Notes under the pieces: model-generated | Told to the model about the DNA's origin: nothing | Seen by the model: the letters and a program-made list of their open reading frames with translations, nothing else | The model's database searches: none | In this document: positions 47,923 through 56,359 of the stretch, in pieces | How the letters are laid out: each line of letters starts with the position of its first letter | Numbering within the stretch: the stretch's first letter is position 1 | Assembly (NCBI RefSeq): GCF_913778665.1 | Contig: NZ_CAJYVQ010000006.1 | Coordinates: 62,001 to 126,000, forward strand | Length of the DNA: 64,000 bases | Direction: 5' to 3' | Source of the DNA: an uncultured Stenotrophomonas sp. | Lineage (GTDB): Bacteria > Pseudomonadota > Gammaproteobacteria > Xanthomonadales > Xanthomonadaceae | Made by a program: the position numbers and the translations under genes

Positions 47923-48636
47923 TCACACCAGCGTTACCGCCTGCCCGGCACGCGCGAATGCTTCGCCCAGCAACGGGCCAGCCTTGATCGCTTCCACCTC
48001 CTCGAACAGCGCCCGCAGCGCGTCGGCGGGTCGCGAGGCTGGTGCCGCCACCGCCTGCTGGATCGCGGTGAAGCGATCGGGCAGCACGCGATGGCCGGGA
48101 TGCGCCTTCGCCCAGGCCGCCAGCGGCTGGCGCACGCCGGCGGCGGCATCCAGTTGCTGTTGGTCGAACAGGTCGATCGCTGCCGCCGACGTGTCCGCGC
48201 GTTCGATCGTGGCGTGGCGAAGCTCCCGGCTCAGGGACAGATCGTAGGCCGCACCCCGGCCAACGGCGATGCGCATGCCGTCGCGGTCGAGGTCGGCCAC
48301 CTGCTGCGCCGGGCTGTCCTCGCGCACCAGATAAGTGCCTTCGATTTCCACATAGGGCGCGCTGAAGGCGATGCGGTCGGCGCGCGCCGGATCGATCGCC
48401 AGGAAGGCCAGATCCCAGGCATCTTCGGCGGCCGCGGCAACCACCGAAGCCGCCGCAGCGTGGCAGGTGAAGCGTGCCTGCACGCCCATCCGTTGCGCCA
48501 ATGCGGTGGCCAGCTCCAGTGACGGCCCGCGCGGCGAGCGTGCATCTCCCTGTGCCAGCACGGGATTACCGAGGTTGATCGCCACGCGCAGGAACCCCTG
48601 CGGTGCCAGCGCGCTTCGATGGTCGGCCAGGGGCAT
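47923..48636 (-). CDS. solute-binding-protein-like protein without signal peptide
   Basis: The 237-aa product matches the type 2 periplasmic binding fold of amino-acid ABC transporters (FLRVAINLGNPVLAQGDARS, WDLAFLAIDPARADRIAFSA, YLVREDSPAQQVADLDRDG, AVGRGAAYDLSLSREL). ATG at 48636 follows GCGGAGA; no signal peptide or lipobox is seen, so it may be cytosolic, for example a ligand sensor or a cyclohexadienyl-dehydratase-like enzyme. No ABC permease or ATPase is adjacent. Confidence 0.75.
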   Translation of the reverse strand: MPLADHRSALAPQGFLRVAINLGNPVLAQGDARSPRGPSLELATALAQRMGVQARFTCHAAAASVVAAAAEDAWDLAFLAIDPARADRIAFSAPYVEIEGTYLVREDSPAQQVADLDRDGMRIAVGRGAAYDLSLSRELRHATIERADTSAAAIDLFDQQQLDAAAGVRQPLAAWAKAHPGHRVLPDRFTAIQQAVAAPASRPADALRALFEEVEAIKAGPLLGEAFARAGQAVTLV

Positions 48637-48697
48637 GCACGTCTCCGCAGGAAGGGAAGCCGCAGCATGCCAGCGCCGGTGTCCGCACGGCGTGGAC

Positions 48698-50221
48698 TCA
48701 ACCGTGTGCGGCGAACGTACCGTGGAAGCCCAGCGGCACCGCGTAGGGCAGCCATGCCTGTGCCAGCGGACCGTCGTCCAGGTGTCGCGCATCGAGTACG
48801 GCCAGGCCGCTGCGCTTGTTCACCGGATCGAGCAGGGTGCCGATCAGCCAACCGTCGTCGGTGTTGCGGCTGCCCGGGCGCGGAACGAAGACGTGCTCCT
48901 CGGCCATGATGTCTGGCCCGTAGTGCCACAGCTGGCGACGCCCGCGTTCGATATCGAAGGCCGCCACCGCATTGAAGTACGGCGCGTTGGCTGGGCCATC
49001 GATGGTGGGTGCGTACAGTCGCGCCCCCCGTTTGCCCGGGGAGCGCGGGTCGAACAGCGGGAACTCCACCGCGCTGATGCCCAGCGATTCCCAGCGCGCA
49101 CGGCCACGGCGCAGGTCCAGGTGCAGCTCGACCAGGCTGGCACCACTGTTGGCCGCATGCGCGCCGTCGCCGGCCATCGCCTCCTTCATCGGCGAGCGCG
49201 CTTCGCTGATGTCGTCATGACGCACCGCGCGCAGCACGATGCCGCCATCGCGGGTGAAGGCATCGCCGAAGTGGTAGATCGCGGCGAACGGTGCCTCGAA
49301 CCACTGCGCCTTGTCCGGCGCATCCTTGGCGACCACCGCGATGCGTGTCGGGCGCTGCGGCGCGAACTGCATGCGCTCGAAGAAGCTGCCGCCGGTGCCG
49401 GTAAAGTCGAACGGCATCAGCACGAACACCAGGTGCTGCTCGGTCATCGCGAAGGCATGCAGGTAGCCATGTTCAGGCGTTTCAATCACATTGGCACTGC
49501 GCAGCTGGCCGTCCTTGCCGATGTGCCAGACCAGCAGGCCGTGGCCTCCCATCAGGCTGATGGAACCGAAGTTCCACACGCTGCCATCCCGGTCCGGCAG
49601 CGGATGCGCGGAGAACGGCAACGCCGCCAGGTCCGGGCGCCAGGTGACCGGGCCAAGGGTCTGCAGCGAATCGGGGTCCACTTCGAAGGCCGAGCCGGAT
49701 TCGCACAGCGCAAACAGGCGGCCGTTGATCATCATGACCGAGGTGTTGGCCACGTTGGCGTCATCATTGTTGCGTACCGCCAGGGCACCGGGAACGCTGG
49801 TGCCGGCCGCCGGGTACTGGAAGCGACCGGCCTTCTGTTCACGGCTGAACTTCGGCGTGGCCACCATGCGCCCGTGGTGGGTCAGGCTGCCATCGCCGTT
49901 GAAGCGCCAGCCATGCACCATGCCATCGCCATCGAACCAGTGGTCGTAGCGGAAGCCATCGCGCTCGGTCCAGGCCGGGCCATTGCGGTAAAGCGTTCCG
50001 GCGAGGCCAGCCGGCAGCAGGCCCTGCAGCTGCACGGTGGCCGGGCCAAGGTTCTCGCCGGTGACGCTGCGCCAGCCGAGCAGCCACGGGTGCTCCTGCA
50101 GGCCCTGTGCGAAACGGGCCGGGTCACCGGCGAAGGCGGGCGCGCTGCGCAGTGCGGTGGCACCCAGTGCCAGGCAGGCGCTGCTGCTGAGCAGGGTACG
50201 GAGGAAACGGCGACGGTCCAT
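48698..50221 (-). CDS. carotenoid oxygenase with Tat signal
   Basis: The 507-aa protein is of the carotenoid/stilbene cleavage oxygenase (RPE65-like) family, a seven-bladed propeller with an Fe(II) bound by four His. Candidate ligands lie in GYLHAFAMTEQH, AIYHFGDAF, DGMVHGW and LGFHGTF. A clear twin-arginine signal (MDRRRFLRTLLSSSACLALG) indicates export of the folded enzyme. ATG at 50221. It lies 26 bp downstream of a DUF2141 gene on the same strand and opposite a two-component system. The substrate, a carotenoid or phenylpropanoid, is unknown. Confidence 0.88.
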   Translation of the reverse strand: MDRRRFLRTLLSSSACLALGATALRSAPAFAGDPARFAQGLQEHPWLLGWRSVTGENLGPATVQLQGLLPAGLAGTLYRNGPAWTERDGFRYDHWFDGDGMVHGWRFNGDGSLTHHGRMVATPKFSREQKAGRFQYPAAGTSVPGALAVRNNDDANVANTSVMMINGRLFALCESGSAFEVDPDSLQTLGPVTWRPDLAALPFSAHPLPDRDGSVWNFGSISLMGGHGLLVWHIGKDGQLRSANVIETPEHGYLHAFAMTEQHLVFVLMPFDFTGTGGSFFERMQFAPQRPTRIAVVAKDAPDKAQWFEAPFAAIYHFGDAFTRDGGIVLRAVRHDDISEARSPMKEAMAGDGAHAANSGASLVELHLDLRRGRARWESLGISAVEFPLFDPRSPGKRGARLYAPTIDGPANAPYFNAVAAFDIERGRRQLWHYGPDIMAEEHVFVPRPGSRNTDDGWLIGTLLDPVNKRSGLAVLDARHLDDGPLAQAWLPYAVPLGFHGTFAAHG

Positions 50222-50247
50222 GATGGCCTCGGGTCTGGATGCAGGAA

Positions 50248-50670
50248 TCAACGGAGGGTGATGTCGATGGCAGCGCCGGCAGCCGGCACGGTGATGCGCG
50301 CTTCGTCGAAGGTCGGCTTGCGCATCACCTGCGGGTTGTTGCTGAAGCCATAGCCTTCCACGGGCATGCCGACCAGGTTGGTGTCGAGCTTGCCGTTGTC
50401 GTTCTCGTCGTGGGTGAGCAGCACCGCGTAGCTGCCGGCCGGCAGGCTCTTGAACACAAAGTGCGCGCTGTCGCCGCTGGGCTTGGCCTGCTGCGCCTGC
50501 ATCGGTGCGGCCTTGCCGTCCCACGCGGTGGCGTTGTCGACCAGGGCGACGCGCAGCGTGCCGCTCTGCATGCGGACATCGTGCACAGTCACCGCCAGAT
50601 CGGCGGCGTGGGCGCCGCCGGCCAGGGCCAGGGCAGTCAGGGCGGTGCTGAGCAGGGCGGTGCGGATCAT
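50248..50670 (-). CDS. periplasmic DUF2141 protein
   Basis: The 140-aa product has a signal peptide (LLSTALTALALAGGAHAADL) and a DUF2141 beta domain (LRVALVDNATAWDGK, YAVLLTHDENDNGKLDTNLV, PVEGYGFSNNP). DENDNGKLD resembles a Ca-binding loop. DUF2141 genes are often found with carotenoid- or lipid-related genes; here it precedes the carotenoid oxygenase by 26 bp and is probably its operon partner. Confidence 0.82.
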   Translation of the reverse strand: MIRTALLSTALTALALAGGAHAADLAVTVHDVRMQSGTLRVALVDNATAWDGKAAPMQAQQAKPSGDSAHFVFKSLPAGSYAVLLTHDENDNGKLDTNLVGMPVEGYGFSNNPQVMRKPTFDEARITVPAAGAAIDITLR

Positions 50671-50831
50671 GGCGGTGGCTCCGGAAGTGGGTGGTGTGTT
50701 GCGGTGTGGGGCCAGTCTGCGCGGGGCGCGGCGCCGGATTCAGGGCCAGTGGTCATCGATTCGACGTGCCAGAAGTCACTTTCTGCGCAGGACCCATTGC
50801 CGGCGGCCGGCGCGGCCGTCAGCATCTGGCC

Positions 50832-51932
50832 ATGCCCAGCCTGCGCCGCCACTTGATGCGTCCCCTCAGCCTCGCCGGCCTGGTCACCGTACTGGCGGTG
50901 GGCCTCTCGTTTGCCGTGCAGGGCCGCAACGGCGCCCTCAGCCTGGTGCTGCTCGGCGCGTTCCTGCTGCTGTTCGTGCTGCACGGGTGGGCGGCGATAC
51001 CGACCCGGGTACGTGCGGTCGCCGCGATCCTGCAGGCGCTGCTGGCGCTTGCCCTGGTCGCCTTGCAGCCGCGCACCGGAACCGCACCGGTGCTGTTGGT
51101 GGTGCTGGTCGCACAGCTGGGCGAACACTGGCCATCGCGTTTCGTGCTGGTTGTCGCCCTGCTCGCCAATATCGGCATGTACGCCGTGCTGCGCCACAGT
51201 GGCTTCAGCCAACCGCTGCTGGTGGTGTTGCTGTATGGCGGCTTCCAGGCGTTCGCCGCGCTGACCGCACACTACGCACGCAGTACCGCGCTGGCCCGCG
51301 ATGACCTGGCCCGCGTCAATGCCGATCTCCTGGCCACCCGTGCACTGCTGGCTGACAGTGCACGTGATGCCGAGCGCCTGCGCCTGGCCCGAGAACTGCA
51401 CGATGTGGCCGGTCACAAGCTCACCGCGATGCGCTTGAATCTGCGCGCGCTGGCAGCCGATCCGGCACTGGCCGGGCGCGAAGGCGTGGTGCTGGCCGAG
51501 CAGCTGTCGGGCGAGTTGCTGGCCGACATCCGCCAGGTGGTGCAATCGATGCGCGATGATCGCGGCCTCGATCTGGCTACTGCGCTGCACGCGCTGGCCG
51601 CGCCGTTCCCGCGCCCGAAGCTGCAGCTGCAGATCGGCGAGAGCGTGCGCGTGGCTGACCCGCTGATGGCAGAGACTGTGCTGCGCCTGGTACAGGAAGC
51701 GCTGACCAATGCCGCCCGGCATGGCAACGCAGACACCGTATGGCTGACGATCAACGAAGAGGATTCCCGGTTGCGTATCGACATCCGTGATGACGGCCAG
51801 CGCGCCGAGCGTATCCGCGAGGGCAACGGCATCGCTGGCATGCGTGAGCGCCTGGCCGCAGTGCGCGGCCAGCTGGAACTGGCCCGCACCGCACAGGGTG
51901 GCATGCACCTGACCGCGTGGGTGCCGGCATGA
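50832..51932 (+). CDS. sensor histidine kinase (NarL/DesK type)
   Basis: The 366-aa product has an N-terminal membrane domain of about five or six segments (residues ~10-150), a short coiled-coil linker and a HisKA_3 dimerisation domain with the phospho-acceptor His in RLARELHDVAGHKLTAMRLN. The HATPase domain shows EALTNAARHG and GNGIAGMRERL. No periplasmic sensor domain is obvious, so membrane state may be sensed. Its stop overlaps the response-regulator start (ATGA). It is divergent from the DUF2141-carotenoid oxygenase pair. Confidence 0.9.
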   Translation: MPSLRRHLMRPLSLAGLVTVLAVGLSFAVQGRNGALSLVLLGAFLLLFVLHGWAAIPTRVRAVAAILQALLALALVALQPRTGTAPVLLVVLVAQLGEHWPSRFVLVVALLANIGMYAVLRHSGFSQPLLVVLLYGGFQAFAALTAHYARSTALARDDLARVNADLLATRALLADSARDAERLRLARELHDVAGHKLTAMRLNLRALAADPALAGREGVVLAEQLSGELLADIRQVVQSMRDDRGLDLATALHALAAPFPRPKLQLQIGESVRVADPLMAETVLRLVQEALTNAARHGNADTVWLTINEEDSRLRIDIRDDGQRAERIREGNGIAGMRERLAAVRGQLELARTAQGGMHLTAWVPA

Positions 51933-52567
51933 GCGGCGGCGCGATCCGTGTTGCCCTTGCCGACGACCAGGCGCTGGTCCGTGCCGGCCTGCGCGCGCTG
52001 CTGCAAGGGCTGGGCGTTGACGTGGTGCTGGAGGCCGAAGACGGCCAGGCGCTGCTGGATGCGCTGGCCACCCAGCCGGTGGACGTGGTGCTCAGTGACA
52101 TCCGCATGCCCGGCATGGACGGCATCGAAGCGCTGCGCCAGCTGCGTGCACGCGGTGACGCCACCCCGCTGCTGCTGCTGACCACCTTCGATGAAAGTGA
52201 TCTGCTGCTGCGTGCCACCGGGGCAGGAGCGCAGGGATTCCTGCTCAAGGACGCAGCACCGGCCGACCTGCGCGAGGCGATCGAGCGCGTCGCCACCGGT
52301 GAGACCCTGCTGCTGCCGGTCAGCACCGAGCCGGTGCGCGCTCGCTACCGCTTCCACGACGAAGCGCCACCGACCGACACCTTCGGCGAGCGCGAAGTGG
52401 CGATCCTGCGGCTGCTGGCCGGTGGGTACAGCAACAAGGAAATCGCACGCAGCCTGTTCCTGGCCGAGGGCACGGTGAAGAACTATGTCTCGGCCATCCT
52501 CGACAAGCTCGGCACCCGCGACCGCACCCGCGCCGTGCTGAAGGCGATCACCCTGCGCATCATCTGA
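51929..52567 (+). CDS. NarL-family response regulator
   Basis: The 212-aa product has a receiver domain with acidic pair ALADDQALVRAGLRALLQG, acceptor Asp in VVLSDIRMPGMDG and Lys in FLLKDAAPADL. The C-terminal LuxR helix-turn-helix is FGEREVAILRLLAGGYSNKE then GTVKNYVSAILDKLGTRDR. It is translationally coupled to the kinase. The divergent carotenoid oxygenase operon is a candidate target, by position only. Confidence 0.92.
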   Translation: MSGGAIRVALADDQALVRAGLRALLQGLGVDVVLEAEDGQALLDALATQPVDVVLSDIRMPGMDGIEALRQLRARGDATPLLLLTTFDESDLLLRATGAGAQGFLLKDAAPADLREAIERVATGETLLLPVSTEPVRARYRFHDEAPPTDTFGEREVAILRLLAGGYSNKEIARSLFLAEGTVKNYVSAILDKLGTRDRTRAVLKAITLRII

Positions 52568-52670
52568 GTTGCTGGCACCAGGCCCGGCCGACGCCGGCGA
52601 CTGGCGCGTAGTCGAAATCCGCGACAGCGAAGGCAACCGCATCGCCCTGCAGGCACGCAACGCTCCGTGG

Positions 52671-52733
52671 GGTCGAGCGTACTCGGCTGGTGCTGACCCG
52701 GTCGCCCTCAGCCGGGCGTGGGCTCGGCTCTAC
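52671..52733. repeat. SMAG-type pair overlapping the NAT stop codon
   Basis: Degenerate element at 52671-52698 (GGTCGAGCGTACTCGGCTGG) and a minus-strand copy at 52709-52733 beginning GTAGAGCCGAGCCCACG. The TAG of that GTAG is the stop codon of the arylamine N-acetyltransferase gene. Confidence 0.75.
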
Positions 52734-53569
52734 AAGATCGAGGCACGCGAGCGCTGCAGCCAATCACTGATGGCCGGGTCCAGCCGCGGGTCGTCCGGCA
52801 GTTGCAGGCCAAAACGCAGCTGCAGGACCTCGCGCACATCGCCGACATCGTGCAGCGGGCGCTTGTCCGGCGCCTGCCCGCGGCGGTACTCGGTGTAGTT
52901 GCCGCTGCCGATGGTGCGGCGCCAGTCCGGTCCAGTCAAAGAGGCACGCAGCTGGCCGGGGAAGCTCGAATCCGGATGCGTGCACACGTACCAGTTGCCC
53001 ACCACGTTGTCGATCGGCGCCGGTGCCTGCAGATCGAAACGGTACATCGCGCGCCAGCCGTCTCCGGATTCGGCTGACAGCACGAAGTCGCCCTCCTCGG
53101 GCAGGCGTTGCAGGAGATAGCGCTCGTGCGGAGTGGCCTGCGGTGCGGTGTCGTGCAGGCGCAGCGGCACGGTCGGGGTGAGGCTACCGAAGCCGGCATC
53201 CACCAGCCAGTCGTCGCCTTCCAGATGCACCCGCAACAGCAGATGGGTGCGGGCAGTCAGCTCGCCGTCCTGCGCGGCCAGCAGCACGCGTGCGCTCAGC
53301 GGCTGTGCATCGAAGCCGAGCGCCTGCAACAGGCCCAGCAGGCCGCCATTGAGTTCGAAACAGTAGCCACCCCGGCGCTCGCCGAGCAGCTTGCGCTGCA
53401 CGCTGCCCAGGTCGATCGGCACCGCGTCGCGCAGCAGGCAGCTGAGTGTCTCGAACGGCAGCAGCGCGTTGTGTCGCTGCTGCAGCAGGGTCAAGCCAGC
53501 CAGGGTCAGCGGTGGCGGTGCATCCAGCTGCAGGCGTTGCAGATAGCGGGGGACGTCGAGCGCAGTCAT
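52730..53569 (-). CDS. arylamine N-acetyltransferase
   Basis: The enzyme transfers acetyl from acetyl-CoA to arylamines or hydrazines. The 279-aa protein has the Cys-His-Asp triad in RRGGYCFELNG, TARTHLLLRVHL and LVDAGFGSLTPTVPLRL, and ATG at 53569 gives normal length. It stands between the two-component system (convergent) and a divergent chemoreceptor. Roles include xenobiotic detoxification; the physiological substrate is unknown. Confidence 0.93.
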   Translation of the reverse strand: MTALDVPRYLQRLQLDAPPPLTLAGLTLLQQRHNALLPFETLSCLLRDAVPIDLGSVQRKLLGERRGGYCFELNGGLLGLLQALGFDAQPLSARVLLAAQDGELTARTHLLLRVHLEGDDWLVDAGFGSLTPTVPLRLHDTAPQATPHERYLLQRLPEEGDFVLSAESGDGWRAMYRFDLQAPAPIDNVVGNWYVCTHPDSSFPGQLRASLTGPDWRRTIGSGNYTEYRRGQAPDKRPLHDVGDVREVLQLRFGLQLPDDPRLDPAISDWLQRSRASIL

Positions 53570-53772
53570 GGCGGCACCGGGCAGGGGAGGGAGGTCCACT
53601 GTGCGCCCCCAACCGGGGTTGAGGTCAAGCACGGCGACGGTGTCATGCCGCCGTCGCCTGTGCCCGGTACAAAGGCCGCGTCCGCACGCAAATGGCCAGA
53701 TCTATCGAAAAGAGTCCTAAAGTTTCATCAGCTACGGCCGATACAGGTGCGTCCTTCCGCCTGGAGTCTGTC

Positions 53773-56313
53773 ATGTTGGCCGTCGTTCCCCACCTTCGGT
53801 CCCTGCGCACGCGTCTTGCCGCGTTGCGTTCGGTGTCCCCCGGCCTGTTGCTGTGGCTGCAGCCGCACCGCCTCAGCGTGGCCAACAAGCTCAAGGCGAC
53901 CCTGTGGGTCTGCGGCCTGGGCCTGGTCACGATTGCTGCCGTGTATGCCTGGACCGGACACAACAACGCCCAGGCCGCGCGCAACCAGGCCAGCTACCAG
54001 CATGGCAGCGACCTGGCGGCCCGGCTGGCCACCCGGGTGGCCGAAGCGCGTCGCCTGCAGAGCCAGTATGCACGCAGTTTCGATGATGCCGACCGCGCGC
54101 AGCTGCTGACGGTGCAGAAAGCGCTTCAGGCCGACCTGCAGGCACTGCGCGCGATGCCGATGGACGACGGCCGGCGCAAGTCGCTGCAGGCACTGACCGA
54201 AGCTGCCGATGCGTTCTCGCAGGGCGTGGCCGCGCTGTTCGAGCGCGTCGACGAAATGGGCCGAGGTGAGGCAGGCCTTGCCGCGCAGCTGCAGCAGGCC
54301 GCCGACAGCCTGCAGGCACAGGTGGATGCGCTGCAGCGGCCGTTGTTGGCGCTGTATCTTCAGAAGATGCGCCGCCAGGAAGCGTTGCTGCTGCTCGACG
54401 GTGATTCCGCGCACGCCGACCGTGCAAGCGAGGAAAAACTACCGTTCGATCTCGCGCTGGCCGGCTTGCCCACCGAGGTGCGGGAGACGCTGCGCGAGGG
54501 CATGGAGCGCTACCAGGCCGCGTTGCTCGGTTACACCGCCGCGCGCGTCGGCCTGGACGTGGAGGCGCAGTCACTGCTGGATACCGCTGCCGGCGTCGCG
54601 CCGGCGCTGGCCGCATTCCAGCAGGCCCAGGTTTCCGCGCTGGGCAATGCGCAGGCGCGCCAGGATGCCGGCGCGCGCACCATGAGCATACTGTTCGCAC
54701 TGACCCTGCTGCTGGTGGCCGGTGTGCTGATCACCAGCCTGGTGCTGGCACTGCGCGCGGTGCGCCAGCCGATCCAGGACACCCTGCGTTTTGCCGGCGA
54801 CATCGCCGACGACCGCCTGGACACCACCCTGCGTATCCATAATGCCAACGATGAGATCGGCCAGCTCGCCCAGCGCCTGGTCGAGATGCAGCAGCGCCTG
54901 CGCGCACGCATCGAGACCGAGCGTGCGCTGGCACGCGGCAACACGCGGGTGCGCCAGGCGCTGGACAGCGCGCAGACCGGGCTGATGGTGATCGATGCCG
55001 AAGGACATGTCGCCTACGCGAACCCGGCGCTGCTGCACCAGCTGGAGTTGCAGCATGAGGATCTGCTGGGCAGTGAAGCGGCGCACCTGCATCCGGCGCT
55101 GGCCAGCCTGGCAGGCGTACGCCAGCGCGAGCAGCGCGAGATCGGCCATGCCGGCGTGCGCTATCAGCTGATCGCCAATGCCATTGTCGATGAAGCGCAG
55201 TTCCTCGGCGTGGCGGTGGAATGGCGCAGCCGCGCGCTGGAAACCCTGCTGGAAACCGAGGTGGCGGCGCTGGTCGATGCCGCCGCACACGGCGACCTGC
55301 ACGGTCGCATCGTGCTGGAAGGAAAACAGGGCTTCGTGCGCACGCTGTCGACCAGCATCAATCGCCTGTTGGCGACCTTTGAAACCAACCTTGGCGACCT
55401 GCAGGCACTGCTGGCCGCGCTCGCCCGCGGTGACCTCAGCGTTCGCATGGAGGGTGAGCTGCAGGGTGTGTTCGCGCGCATGCGCGACGATGCCAATGCG
55501 ACGGTCGCGCAGCTGGGCCGCATCGTCACCCGCATCCAGCAGGCCACCTCCAGTCTCGATACCGGTGTTGGCGAGATTGTCGCCGGCCATCACGACCTGT
55601 CGCAGCGCACGGAGCAACAGGCGGCCAACCTGGAAGAAACCGCCGCATCAATGCATGAGCTGACCGACACCGTTGGCCGCAATGCGGATGCTGCAGGGCG
55701 TGCTGACGCGCTGGTCAAGGGTGCCGCCGCGGTGGCGCAGCGCGGCGGTGAGGCGGTCGGCCAGGTGGTGGCGACGATGCAGGGCATCAGCGAGGCGTCG
55801 TGCCGGATTGGCGATATCACCCAGCTGATTGATGGCATCGCGTTCCAGACCAACATCCTTGCGCTTAACGCAGCCGTGGAGGCCGCGCGTGCGGGCGAGC
55901 AGGGCCGCAGCTTCGCGGTGGTGGCCGCGGAGGTGCGCCTGCTTGCGCAGCGCAGTGCCGAGGCCGCCAGGCAGATCAAGGGCCTGATCGAGGATTCGGT
56001 GGCGCGGGTCGGCCAGGGCAGCCAGCAGGCCGAACAGGCAGGTACCACGATGGGCGAGATCGTCGGCAGTGTGCAGCAGCTGGCTGATCTGCTGGCCGGT
56101 ATCCGCAGCGCATCGCAGGATCAGCATGCCGGCATCGCACAGGTGAACCAGACCATCGTGCAGATGGAAGCCAGCACCCAGCGCAACGCCAGCCTGGTGG
56201 AAGAGGCCGGTGCATCGACCGCGCAGATGCAGGCGCAGGTGCATGCGCTGGCGGAAGCCGTTGGCGCATTCCGGTTGCAGGCGGTGCCACGGGCGCACGC
56301 TGCGGCGGCCTGA
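53773..56313 (+). CDS. methyl-accepting chemotaxis protein with PAS and double HAMP
   Basis: The 846-aa chemoreceptor starts at ATG 53773 after CTGGAG. TM1 (about residues 43-61, LWVCGLGLVTIAAVYAW), a long helical periplasmic domain rich in Gln/Leu, and TM2 (about 305-327, LFALTLLLVAGVLITSLVLA) are followed by HAMP. A PAS-like domain (ALDSAQTGLMVIDAEGHVAY) comes next, then a second HAMP-like unit (FVRTLSTSINRLLATFE) and the signalling hairpin with the CheA/CheW tip DGIAFQTNILALNAAVEAAR. No C-terminal CheR/CheB tether is seen. The ligand is unknown. Confidence 0.92.
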   Translation: MLAVVPHLRSLRTRLAALRSVSPGLLLWLQPHRLSVANKLKATLWVCGLGLVTIAAVYAWTGHNNAQAARNQASYQHGSDLAARLATRVAEARRLQSQYARSFDDADRAQLLTVQKALQADLQALRAMPMDDGRRKSLQALTEAADAFSQGVAALFERVDEMGRGEAGLAAQLQQAADSLQAQVDALQRPLLALYLQKMRRQEALLLLDGDSAHADRASEEKLPFDLALAGLPTEVRETLREGMERYQAALLGYTAARVGLDVEAQSLLDTAAGVAPALAAFQQAQVSALGNAQARQDAGARTMSILFALTLLLVAGVLITSLVLALRAVRQPIQDTLRFAGDIADDRLDTTLRIHNANDEIGQLAQRLVEMQQRLRARIETERALARGNTRVRQALDSAQTGLMVIDAEGHVAYANPALLHQLELQHEDLLGSEAAHLHPALASLAGVRQREQREIGHAGVRYQLIANAIVDEAQFLGVAVEWRSRALETLLETEVAALVDAAAHGDLHGRIVLEGKQGFVRTLSTSINRLLATFETNLGDLQALLAALARGDLSVRMEGELQGVFARMRDDANATVAQLGRIVTRIQQATSSLDTGVGEIVAGHHDLSQRTEQQAANLEETAASMHELTDTVGRNADAAGRADALVKGAAAVAQRGGEAVGQVVATMQGISEASCRIGDITQLIDGIAFQTNILALNAAVEAARAGEQGRSFAVVAAEVRLLAQRSAEAARQIKGLIEDSVARVGQGSQQAEQAGTTMGEIVGSVQQLADLLAGIRSASQDQHAGIAQVNQTIVQMEASTQRNASLVEEAGASTAQMQAQVHALAEAVGAFRLQAVPRAHAAAA

Positions 56314-56323
56314 CCTTGCCTGG

Positions 56324-56350
56324 GTAGTGCCGGCCAGCGGCCGGCACTAC
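56324..56350. repeat. SMAG-type palindrome
   Basis: A perfect palindrome (arms GTAGTGCCGGCC and GGCCGGCACTAC around AGC), identical to 19245-19271, lies between the convergent chemoreceptor and PepSY-reductase genes. Confidence 0.85.
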
Positions 56351-56359
56351 CGGAGAAGC

